From the NCBI GenBank assembly GCA_029253285.1, contig JAQWZU010000206.1, positions 23,950 through 87,949 of the forward strand: a DNA stretch of 64,000 nt, in the 5' to 3' direction. The notes beneath the pieces were generated by a model that saw nothing but the letters and a program-made list of their open reading frames with translations, made no database searches and was not told where the DNA came from. Positions 44,250 through 51,911 of the stretch are shown here, piece by piece. This stretch comes from Akkermansiaceae bacterium (lineage in GTDB: Bacteria > Verrucomicrobiota > Verrucomicrobiia > Verrucomicrobiales > Akkermansiaceae). Positions within the stretch are counted from its first letter, which is position 1; the number at the start of each line of letters is the position of its first letter. The position numbers and the translations under genes were made by a program.

Positions 44250-46085
44250 ATGTGCGGCATCGTAGCATACACCGGCATACGCCCGGCTCTTCCCATCCTC
44301 ATCAGCGGCCTCAAACGACTCGAATATCGCGGCTACGACTCCGCCGGTATCGCCGTCGAAACCAAAGACCGAATCGTCATTCGTAAAAGCAAAGGGAAGG
44401 TCAAGGAACTCTCCGGCCTCCTCGGCGAAGACGAAACCGACCTCGCGGAATCGAATTGCGGCATCGCCCACACCCGCTGGGCCACCCACGGACCACCAAC
44501 CACCGAAAACGCGCACCCACATGCAGGAGGAAAAAACGGTATCGCTCTCGTTCACAACGGCATCATTGAAAACCATCGTGCCCTCCGCGATAAACTCACT
44601 GCTGCCGGATACCTCTTCCTTTCCGAGACCGACACCGAAGTTCTCGCCCACCTCGTCGACTCTCTCTACCAAGGCGATCTCCTCGATGCAGTCATCGCCG
44701 CGCTCAAAGAAGTCGAAGGAACGTTCGGTATTGCCTGCATGGTCCACGCCGAACCCGGCACTCTCATCGTGGCCCGTCGCGGCTCGCCCATCGTCCTGGG
44801 AGTCGGAGAAAATGGCACCATCGTCGCCTCTGATGCCTCGGCTATCATCAAACACACCCGTCAGGCCATCTACCTCGACGATAACGACGTAGCCCAAATC
44901 AAAGGAAGCGAACTCGATATCCGCTCACTCGATGCCGGCTCCGTTTCCCGTCAACCCGCCGAGATCGACTGGTCCGCCGACGCCGCTGAAAAAGGAGGCT
45001 ACGAACACTACATGCTCAAGGAAATCTTCGAGCAACCCGAGTCCATCCGAAACACCCTGCGCGGCCGCCTCGATTCCAATCGCGGCAACGCCCTCCTCTC
45101 CGGGCTCAACCTCAACCCGCGCGAACTTGCCGAACTCCACCGCGTCCTCATCGTCGGTTGCGGCACCTCCATGAATGCCGGCCTTGTTGGAGAATACGCC
45201 ATCGAAGACTTTGCCGGAGTCCTTGCCGAAGTCGAACAAGCGGCCGAGTTCCGATACCGCAATCCCATCGTCAACTCCTCCGACCTTGTCGTCGCCATTT
45301 CCCAATCCGGCGAAACCGCCGACACCCTCGCCGCCGTGCGCGAGGCCACCGACAAAGGCGCTCTCGTCTCCGGCCTCGTCAACACCGTTGGGTCCACCAT
45401 CGCCCGTGAAACCGGCCGAGGCGTCTACCTCCACGCCGGCCCCGAAATTTCAGTTGCCTCCACCAAGGCCTTCACCTCTCAAGTTTCCGTCCTCCTTATG
45501 ATGGCTCTCAAGTTTGCTCGCAGCAGACGAATGTCACGCGACGCCGGATGCCAGTTCGTGAAGGAAATCAAAGCCATCCCCGGCCTCGTCGAACGCGTTC
45601 TCGAACAAAACGACGCCATTGCCAAAGTCGCTGAACGCTACCTTGATCAAACCAGCGCTTTCTTCATTGGCCGCGGCTATATGTATCCAGTTGCCCTTGA
45701 GGGAGCCCTCAAACTCAAAGAGATCTCGTATATCCACGCCGAAGGTTATCACGCCGCCGAACTCAAGCACGGCCCCATCGCTCTTTTAGAGAAAGACGTT
45801 CCCGTCATCGCCCTCTGCAACGATGGCCCCGGCAAAGACAAAACCCTTGGCAACGTCGCCGAGTGCCAGGCCCGCGACTCCCGCGTCTTGGGCATCGTGA
45901 CCGAAGGAGACAGCGAAGCCATCGCCACCGTCGACGATCACATCACCGTTCCCGCCTGCCCTCTCCACACTGCCGTCGTCCCCAGCACCGTGGCCCTCCA
46001 ACTCCTCTCCTACCACATCGCCCGCCTCAAAGGCTGCTCCATCGACCAACCCCGAAACCTCGCCAAGTCGGTCACCGTGGAATAG
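44250..46085 (+). CDS. glmS: Glucosamine--fructose-6-phosphate aminotransferase (isomerising)
   Basis: A 611-residue enzyme making glucosamine 6-phosphate from fructose 6-phosphate and glutamine. MCGIVAYTG places the catalytic Cys2, GIAHTRWATHG follows in the glutaminase domain, and two SIS domains with GCGTSMNAG and ISQSGETADT complete the synthase part. The end PRNLAKSVTVE is the conserved GlmS C-terminus. It starts 3 bp after the GlmU-like gene, so amino-sugar formation, isomerisation and probable acetylation are co-expressed. A decayed copy of its last codons follows 50 bp downstream. Confidence 0.97.
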   Translation: MCGIVAYTGIRPALPILISGLKRLEYRGYDSAGIAVETKDRIVIRKSKGKVKELSGLLGEDETDLAESNCGIAHTRWATHGPPTTENAHPHAGGKNGIALVHNGIIENHRALRDKLTAAGYLFLSETDTEVLAHLVDSLYQGDLLDAVIAALKEVEGTFGIACMVHAEPGTLIVARRGSPIVLGVGENGTIVASDASAIIKHTRQAIYLDDNDVAQIKGSELDIRSLDAGSVSRQPAEIDWSADAAEKGGYEHYMLKEIFEQPESIRNTLRGRLDSNRGNALLSGLNLNPRELAELHRVLIVGCGTSMNAGLVGEYAIEDFAGVLAEVEQAAEFRYRNPIVNSSDLVVAISQSGETADTLAAVREATDKGALVSGLVNTVGSTIARETGRGVYLHAGPEISVASTKAFTSQVSVLLMMALKFARSRRMSRDAGCQFVKEIKAIPGLVERVLEQNDAIAKVAERYLDQTSAFFIGRGYMYPVALEGALKLKEISYIHAEGYHAAELKHGPIALLEKDVPVIALCNDGPGKDKTLGNVAECQARDSRVLGIVTEGDSEAIATVDDHITVPACPLHTAVVPSTVALQLLSYHIARLKGCSIDQPRNLAKSVTVE

Positions 46086-46127
46086 CACCCCGGGAATGCC
46101 AAGCTCCAGCTCAACACTCGTCCAGCA

Positions 46128-46160
46128 AGAAACATCGCCAAATCCATCACCGTAGAATAG
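46128..46160 (+). pseudogene. Remnant of a glmS 3' end
   Basis: Codons reading RNIAKSITVE and a TAG stop at 46158-46160 repeat the GlmS C-terminus (RNLAKSVTVE at 46053-46085) with several silent or conservative changes. The preceding RPA residues still recall the family pattern; further upstream no similarity is seen. It is the scar of a duplicated or replaced glmS end, not a gene. Confidence 0.7.
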
Positions 46161-46171
46161 AAACACCGGTC

Positions 46172-46861
46172 ATGAAAAAAATTCTTATTCTCACCACCCT
46201 CCTTTCTTTCACATCCCAACTCTCTGCGGAGGATAAGATCATCAAGCTCTTCAACGGAAAAGACCTCAAAGGTTGGCATTCCGATGTCCCTGCTGCTGAC
46301 AAAAATCCCGACATCAAGCCCAGTTTCGTCGCGCGAGACGGCATGCTCGTCAGCCTTGGAAAACCCGGCGGTCACCTCATCACCGACGCTTCCTACGAGA
46401 ACTATCGCCTCGAACTGGAATACCGCTTCGCCGCCAAGCCTGGCAATTGCGGGGTCCTCGTTCACTCTTCCACTCCCCGCGCGCTCTACGAAATGTTCCC
46501 GGCCTCCATCGAAGTACAAATGCACCACACCAATGCTGGAGATTTCTGGTGCATCGACGAAAACATCGAGGTCCCCGACATGGAGAAACGCCGTCCGAAA
46601 GGGAAGAACCAAAAGTGGGGCGGCAAGAAAGGCGACTCCCGCCGCATTCTCAACCTCACCGACGGCTCCGAAAAGCCCGTCGGCGAGTGGAACAAAATGA
46701 TCATCGAATGCCAAGGCGACGAAGTGAAAGTCTGGGTCAATGGCGACTTCGTCAACCACGGCAAAAAGTGCACCGTTTCCAAAGGCCAAATCGCGGTGCA
46801 AGCCGAGGGAGTGGAAGTTGAATTCAAAGGCCTCACCTTAAAGAAGCTCGCGAAGAAGTAG
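46172..46861 (+). CDS. Secreted DUF1080 protein (3-keto-disaccharide hydrolase-like domain)
   Basis: A 229-residue exported jelly-roll protein. The ATG at 46172 begins a signal peptide (MKKILILTTLLSFTSQLSA). The mature part follows the DUF1080 pattern: IIKLFNGKDLKGWHSD, FVARDGMLVS, NYRLELEYRF, NCGVLVHSS, IEVQMHHTNAGDFW, GEWNKMIIECQGDEVKVWVNG and a C-terminal VEFKGLTLKKL. Such domains bind or hydrolyse (keto-)disaccharides and are abundant in PVC bacteria. It follows the glmS remnant, with only about 86 bp after glmS, so it may be read through from that operon. Confidence 0.88.
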   Translation: MKKILILTTLLSFTSQLSAEDKIIKLFNGKDLKGWHSDVPAADKNPDIKPSFVARDGMLVSLGKPGGHLITDASYENYRLELEYRFAAKPGNCGVLVHSSTPRALYEMFPASIEVQMHHTNAGDFWCIDENIEVPDMEKRRPKGKNQKWGGKKGDSRRILNLTDGSEKPVGEWNKMIIECQGDEVKVWVNGDFVNHGKKCTVSKGQIAVQAEGVEVEFKGLTLKKLAKK

Positions 46862-47005
46862 AGCAGCCCATTTGAACAATAGGCTTTGACATTCCGCCGG
46901 CATTTCTTGATTTAATCACATCGCTGCCTGCTCGTATTTTCGTTCTCTGGATAGTTGGCACACTGGGAATCTTCACCCCGTCGCTAAGAAAACCTCAAGC
47001 AATCT

Positions 47006-47038
47006 AAAAGGGCTGTGGCATTCGTGCGACAGCCCTTT
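47006..47038 (-). terminator. Terminator after purN (possibly bidirectional)
   Basis: Arms AAAGGGCTGT (47007-47016) and ACAGCCCTTT (47029-47038), 12-nt loop. On the minus strand it directly follows purN and is followed by TTTT. On the plus strand TTTCTT follows, so weak use in that direction is possible. Confidence 0.8.
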
Positions 47039-47039
47039 C

Positions 47040-47570
47040 TTACGCCAGGACGCGGCGTACTGCCTCCGGATAGATGCGATGCTCCTCCACCTGGATTCTG
47101 GCATGCAGACTCTCCGGGGTATCATCCGGCAGAACCGGCACTCTGGCCTGAAGAATCACCTCCCCGGTATCCACCCCGGCGTCAACATAGTGCACGGTGC
47201 AGCCAGACTCGCTTGCTCCATCCTCGACAGCCTGCACCCAGGCCTCTTTTCCGGGATATTTTGGCAGAAGGGACGGGTGGATGTTGAGAATCCGGTCGGC
47301 AAACGCATCCAAGAGAGGCTCTTTGACGATCCGCATGAAGCCCGCGAGACAAACGAGATCGATTCCGTCGAGCCGATTCAAGATCCGCTCACACAATCCG
47401 CCCCCCGTCACCACATCATTTGCGATTCCGGCTCTCTCCGCCTTTTCCAAAATACCCGCCCCTAACTGATCTGAGATCACCAGCACAATTTCTCCCCCCA
47501 GGTCTTCGGCCTCCAACAGGGCCTGAAAGTTCGATCCCGTTCCGGACCCCAATACAGCGATACGCTTCAT
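47040..47570 (-). CDS. purN: Phosphoribosylglycinamide formyltransferase
   Basis: A 176-residue GAR transformylase that uses 10-formyl-tetrahydrofolate in purine synthesis. RIAVLGSGTGSNFQALLEA (phosphate loop), LAGFMRIVKEPLL, the catalytic NIHPSLLPKYPG (Asn and His), TVHYVDAGVDTGEVI (catalytic Asp) and a C-terminal helix HARIQVEEHRIYPEA are present. It is slightly shorter than the E. coli enzyme (212) but includes all catalytic residues. It is a single-gene unit with its own terminator. Confidence 0.96.
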   Translation of the reverse strand: MKRIAVLGSGTGSNFQALLEAEDLGGEIVLVISDQLGAGILEKAERAGIANDVVTGGGLCERILNRLDGIDLVCLAGFMRIVKEPLLDAFADRILNIHPSLLPKYPGKEAWVQAVEDGASESGCTVHYVDAGVDTGEVILQARVPVLPDDTPESLHARIQVEEHRIYPEAVRRVLA

Positions 47571-47783
47571 TGAATCGACGCTAACGGATTCTCGACCGAT
47601 TTCACTCCTCGATTTCCATTATAACACCGCGATGAAGACCAGGACCTCACATTTCCGCCTTCAATCTCAGGACCGCTTTACGGCCTCATCGCTTTCAGCC
47701 GAAAGAAATCCTTCGAGTCATTGAGAAAGACTCCCAAGCATAAATACCTTTTGCGAACTGGGAAGATCTTGCCATCATAACAG

Positions 47784-48392
47784 GTGATCATCACCCTCTC
47801 CGACATCGAAAACATGGAGAAGCTGGAGCGAGTCCAGTTTGCCACCACCCTTCCCGGGCCCAAGCCAATCTGCCTCGTTGGCACCCGCTCTGCCTCTGGT
47901 TTCACAAATCTCGCGCCCTTTTCAAGCATCACACATTTAGGATCATACCCCATTCTCATCGGAATGGTGACGCGCCCCGACACCGCAGAGCGCCACACGC
48001 TGGCAAACATCCTGGCAACCGAAAGTTGGACCCTCAATCACGTAACAGACGGAACTTTAGAACAAGCTCACCAGTGTGCTGCGCGCTACGCAGAGGATGT
48101 TTCAGAGTTTTCGGCCACTGGACTCACCGAACTTTCCCACCCAGGAATCACGGCTCCTTTTGTAGCGGAGTGCCCAATACGATATGCTCTCAGCCTGGAG
48201 GAGATTGTTGATATCCCATCGAATGGAACAAAGCTCATCGTTGGGCGGGTTCGGCTCGTTGACATCCCGGATGGCTCCTACTCATCCGACGGCAGCATTT
48301 GTCTCGCCACTCAGGAGTCACTCGCATCAACCGCACTAGACACCTACTTCCGAATCTCAAACCACAAGCGCCTTCCTTACGCAAAGCCATGA
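47784..48392 (+). CDS. Flavin reductase-like FMN-binding protein
   Basis: A 202-residue protein of the flavin-reductase/FMN-binding split-barrel family. The conserved stretch PGPKPICLVGTRSASGFTNLAPFSSITHLGSYPILIGMVTRP is the flavin-binding core, and RHTLANILATESWTLNH follows as in relatives. It would supply reduced FMN or FAD, or act on aromatic compounds. I kept the GTG at 47784, since the first strand lies before the ATG at 47814. The stop overlaps the ADP-ribosylglycohydrolase start (ATGA), and two flavoprotein/photolyase genes are close by. Confidence 0.85.
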   Translation: MIITLSDIENMEKLERVQFATTLPGPKPICLVGTRSASGFTNLAPFSSITHLGSYPILIGMVTRPDTAERHTLANILATESWTLNHVTDGTLEQAHQCAARYAEDVSEFSATGLTELSHPGITAPFVAECPIRYALSLEEIVDIPSNGTKLIVGRVRLVDIPDGSYSSDGSICLATQESLASTALDTYFRISNHKRLPYAKP

Positions 48393-49342
48393 TTACGGCC
48401 TATCAAGGAGCTCTTATTGCAGATGCCTTCGCTATGCCGGTGCATTGGTATTATGACCGCACGGCCCTGGATACCGATTACCCGGACCTCAAGGAATACC
48501 GCGCTCCCCTTGCACACCATGCTGGAAGTATTCTTTGGAGATCCAGCTACGAACCAGTCAACGAAAAGGGAGACATCCTTCATGACCAAGCCCAATACTG
48601 GGGACAACGCGGCATACACTATCATCAAAACCTCGTCGCCGGTGAGAACACGGTAAACTTTAAACTCGCTCGTGAGCTTTATCACCAGGTCAACGAGCAG
48701 GGTCATTACTCCGAGGACAATTGGCTCGAACTTTTCATCACTAAAATGCTCACCGCCGGCTGGCACCGGGACACCTACTTGGAGGAATACCACCGGGGAT
48801 TCTTCACTCGCTACGCTCAGGGGAAAGCTGCCCGGAAATGCGGCATTAAAGATGAACATATCGGCGGACTTGCCCAGGTGCCGGCTTTGGTCGCCGCACT
48901 CAAAGGCCACTCGAGAGAAGACATCAGGCAACACGTCAAAAGGCACGTCACCCTGACCCATCGACACTCAAACGTCCTTCGGGCTGCGGATTGCCTGACC
49001 CGCCTACTCCTGGACCTGTCCGAGGGGGTCGCCCTGCGCGAAGCCATCAAGCTTTCAGCAGGCGATTGGTTCTCCACACGGAAAGCCTCGCGCTGGGCTG
49101 AACGTCCGGACCGAGTCATTATCGGAAAGATTCTAAGTCCGGCCTGCTACATCGATCAGTCTTTCCCGGCAGCTCTCTATCTTGCGTGGAAATATCATGA
49201 TGACTTCACCGCCGCCATTACCGCCAACGCCTTGGTTGGTGGCGATAGCTGCCATCGAGGTGCCGTAGTGGGCGCGCTTGTTGGGTTCACTCACCCAGTT
49301 GAAGTGGAACGTTGGGCGCTGGGGTTATCGGGAAAACCTTAA
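48389..49342 (+). CDS. Divergent ADP-ribosylglycohydrolase family protein
   Basis: A 317-residue all-helical protein. The N-terminal ITAYQGALIADAFAMPVHWYYD corresponds to the family's GxxxGDAxGxP start, KDEHIGGLAQVPALVAAL to the central helix, and VGGDSCHRGAVVGALVGF to the C-terminal ligand loop. Canonical enzymes have a DDT and a GGDxDT; here the first becomes HDQAQYWG and the second GGDSCHRG. This matches a clade, also in plants and fungi, with a Cys/Arg in place of the metal-binding Asp. Removing ADP-ribose from protein or nucleotide is therefore not certain. It is coupled to the flavin reductase gene by ATGA. Confidence 0.8.
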   Translation: MITAYQGALIADAFAMPVHWYYDRTALDTDYPDLKEYRAPLAHHAGSILWRSSYEPVNEKGDILHDQAQYWGQRGIHYHQNLVAGENTVNFKLARELYHQVNEQGHYSEDNWLELFITKMLTAGWHRDTYLEEYHRGFFTRYAQGKAARKCGIKDEHIGGLAQVPALVAALKGHSREDIRQHVKRHVTLTHRHSNVLRAADCLTRLLLDLSEGVALREAIKLSAGDWFSTRKASRWAERPDRVIIGKILSPACYIDQSFPAALYLAWKYHDDFTAAITANALVGGDSCHRGAVVGALVGFTHPVEVERWALGLSGKP

Positions 49343-49427
49343 AGGGCGGCAAAACAGTCACGTGGGCTAGCCACTTCTTTCCACGAGTTTCCCTTGCGGA
49401 AGCCCGGGAGGAGAGGCATCAATCCCC

Positions 49428-50672
49428 ATGCCTGACTCCACTCCTCTTCCTGTCCTCATTGTTGGCGCCGGACTCTCTGGGCTGGCATGCGCCGTGACTC
49501 TTCATGAAGCGGGAATCCCAGTTCAAGTATTTGAGGCAAGCGATGGAGTCGGGGGCCGCGTACGCACGGACCGGGTCGATGGCTTTCTTCTTGATCGAGG
49601 TTTTCAAGTATATCTCAGCGCCTATCCGGAGGCGGGAAAGCTCCTTGACCTCGAAGCTCTCAACCTCCGCGCGTTCGAACCGGGAGCCCTCGTCTTTGAC
49701 GGTTCAAACATCCATCGCGTCATGGATGTCTTCCGTCGTCCCACCGCGATGATTGAAAGCGCTTTGGCGCCTGTGGGCACTTTCATGGACAAGGCTCGTG
49801 TCGCGCTTCTCCGCTTCCGAAGCCTCGGCAGCAGCGAAACAGAAATCGCAGCCAGACCAGATCAACAAACCAAATCGTTCCTCCAAAACTTTGGCTTTAG
49901 CGAAAACATGATCGAGGGATTTTTTAGCGCCTTCTATGGCGGAATTTTTCTCGAACGAGACCTCCGCACCTCAAGCCGAATGTTCGAATTCACCTTTAAG
50001 ATGTTTAGCCAAGGCAGTGCGACCCTCCCCGCCACCGGCATGGGTGCGATCCCTCTTCAACTTGCAAAGCGTCTTCCGCCTGAAACCATCAGGATCCGCT
50101 CAGCCATTGCCTCGGCAACCCCCGACACCCTGAGCCTGCCCTCGGGCGAGGAAATCCTGGGGCGTCAGGTTGTGATCGCCACCCAAGCGCCTCAAACAGC
50201 CAGACTCGTCCCAGGGTTTTCCGCAAAAGAACCGGCCTGGAGATCTGTCACCAACGTCTACTTCCACACAGAAAAATCACCGCTGAACGAGGCAATTATC
50301 GCCCTCAACACCAGCGGGGAAGGACTGGTCAACAATGTCTGCGTCATTTCAGACGTGGCACCCGACTACGCACCCAAAGGTCGGTCTCTTATCTCCGTCT
50401 CTCTGCTAGGAATCCACAAAAATTCAGACCTTCCCAACGCGGTCAGAGAAGAACTCTACTCGTGGTTCGGTAAGCAGACCCGCGATTGGAAACATCTCCG
50501 CACGGATCTCATCAAGCACGCACTTCCAGAACAGGGTCCGGGACTTAAATCTCCCGGGCATCTCTTTATCGACGGGATGCACATCTGCGGAGACCACACC
50601 TCCAGCGCATCCATCGAAGGAGCAATCACTTCAGGAATCAAGACCGCAGAGGCAATCATAGCAGGACAATAA
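49428..50672 (+). CDS. FAD-dependent amine-oxidase/protoporphyrinogen-oxidase-like protein
   Basis: A 414-residue flavoprotein. The N-terminus binds FAD through VLIVGAGLSGLACAVTL and VFEASDGVGGRVRTD, with FLLDRGFQVYL next, the Rossmann pattern of the amine oxidase/phytoene desaturase/protoporphyrinogen oxidase group. The C-terminus has the FAD-tail LFIDGMHICGDHTSSASIEGAITSGIKTAEAI. In many bacteria such a protein sits next to photolyase/cryptochrome genes, as it does here: it converges on the two photolyase-family genes. Substrate unknown. Confidence 0.86.
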   Translation: MPDSTPLPVLIVGAGLSGLACAVTLHEAGIPVQVFEASDGVGGRVRTDRVDGFLLDRGFQVYLSAYPEAGKLLDLEALNLRAFEPGALVFDGSNIHRVMDVFRRPTAMIESALAPVGTFMDKARVALLRFRSLGSSETEIAARPDQQTKSFLQNFGFSENMIEGFFSAFYGGIFLERDLRTSSRMFEFTFKMFSQGSATLPATGMGAIPLQLAKRLPPETIRIRSAIASATPDTLSLPSGEEILGRQVVIATQAPQTARLVPGFSAKEPAWRSVTNVYFHTEKSPLNEAIIALNTSGEGLVNNVCVISDVAPDYAPKGRSLISVSLLGIHKNSDLPNAVREELYSWFGKQTRDWKHLRTDLIKHALPEQGPGLKSPGHLFIDGMHICGDHTSSASIEGAITSGIKTAEAIIAGQ

Positions 50673-50741
50673 GAGGGCTCTCTATCCCGCTGCAGCCCGG
50701 CTTCTGATCTCGCTATGGTAGGCCACCGCAGAGTGCTTCCA

Positions 50742-51911
50742 TCATTTTAAAGCTCTGATTTGCGATTCGATCTTTTTCCAGAAGCCAAAGAACCCCGCGG
50801 TCGCAAGCGATTGAAATTCATCATCCTCTCCCCTACTCAACAGAACGAGACGAATGTTGGCTTTTTCCAACGCTTTTTCAATTTCGATCAGCTGATCATT
50901 CAGCACCCCAATCTCGGGGCGATAGGCGATGATTTGGGCTAATTTTTTTTTCTCAGCCCAAGCAAGCAACCCTGTGATCGGAGCACGTTCGACGCAATGC
51001 CCGGTCAACCGGGATTCGACATCGTCGAGAGCCTCTCTGAGCCATTGCGCCTTTACCTCCGAGGCGGGAAGATCTTCCGAGAGAAACACCTCGTGGCATT
51101 TCGGATCCACACTGAGATCGTCAGAATGGAGCCAGAAGCCACTGACGAGAGATGGGTCTACCGCGAGATGTTTATATGCAGGTTCTTTTATTTCCGGGCG
51201 GATGAATGCAGATGGATTGAGGCCCTGATGGTTTGCAAGCAGCTCAAGCCCACCTTCTCTTCCTTGCAACAAATCGGGATGTAGAAATTTTTCAATATTG
51301 GAACGTCGTGCGAGGTAAGTCTTCCCCCTCGTTTGCAAGCCGGCCACCCATCGCCATGAAAGTGTGTTCGAAGCAGGATCGGCATCCAAGAGGTGTCGGT
51401 AGAAGAAATCCGCTCCCAGTTGCCAAGGAAGCCCCATGGCGTGAATCCAATATCCCGCAAACCACATCCGGGCATGATTATGAAGGTAACCGGTCTCCAC
51501 CAGTTCATGGGCGAAGTCATTCATAATCTCCACCTCTCCTTCACCGGCCATGACTTTTTGCGCCGCCTCACAAACCTCCAGGGCATCGAGATCACGAAGA
51601 TAGTCGGTCCAGACTTGGGGCCGGAGGGCGAGCCAGCTTTTCCAATAGCGCCGCCAGTAGACTTCCTGGAGAAATTTTTCGACCGTAGAGAATGCGTAAC
51701 GATGTAAAATGTGCTTTGCCACTTCGGTCTCCGTGAGCAAGCGATGCCGAATAGCCGGGCTGAGGCGGGAGACATTTTGGTGACCCGGGACGACATGATT
51801 CCGGTCCCGGCCATAGCGTGAAGCCGTCTTTTCAAATTCTACCAGCCGGTCCAATGCCGCCTCACGAGTAGACGGAAAAGCACTAGAGTTGGTCCAAAAA
51901 TCGCTCTGCAT
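50742..51911 (-). CDS. Photolyase FAD-binding-domain-like protein
   Basis: A 389-residue protein carrying a cryptochrome/photolyase catalytic-domain pattern. The block FLQEVYWRRYWKSWLAL, YLHNHARMWFAGYWIHAMGLPWQLGADFFYRHLLDADPASNTLSWRWVAG is the FAD-cradle of photolyases with the HNxxRM and SNxxxWxWxxG motifs. The usual N-terminal antenna (alpha/beta) domain is missing; residues 1-50 are helical. A C-terminal extension (about 290-389) contains an alpha/beta segment (AIRLVLLSRGE-like). ATG 51911 lies inside the end of the upstream photolyase gene (29 bp overlap). It could be a partner subunit or a light-independent flavin protein. Confidence 0.72.
   Translation of the reverse strand: MQSDFWTNSSAFPSTREAALDRLVEFEKTASRYGRDRNHVVPGHQNVSRLSPAIRHRLLTETEVAKHILHRYAFSTVEKFLQEVYWRRYWKSWLALRPQVWTDYLRDLDALEVCEAAQKVMAGEGEVEIMNDFAHELVETGYLHNHARMWFAGYWIHAMGLPWQLGADFFYRHLLDADPASNTLSWRWVAGLQTRGKTYLARRSNIEKFLHPDLLQGREGGLELLANHQGLNPSAFIRPEIKEPAYKHLAVDPSLVSGFWLHSDDLSVDPKCHEVFLSEDLPASEVKAQWLREALDDVESRLTGHCVERAPITGLLAWAEKKKLAQIIAYRPEIGVLNDQLIEIEKALEKANIRLVLLSRGEDDEFQSLATAGFFGFWKKIESQIRALK

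Noticed and set aside
44250..46085. glmS ribozyme/riboswitch
   Set aside because: The gene starts 3 bp after the previous stop, leaving no leader for the ribozyme; also not expected outside Firmicutes-like lineages.
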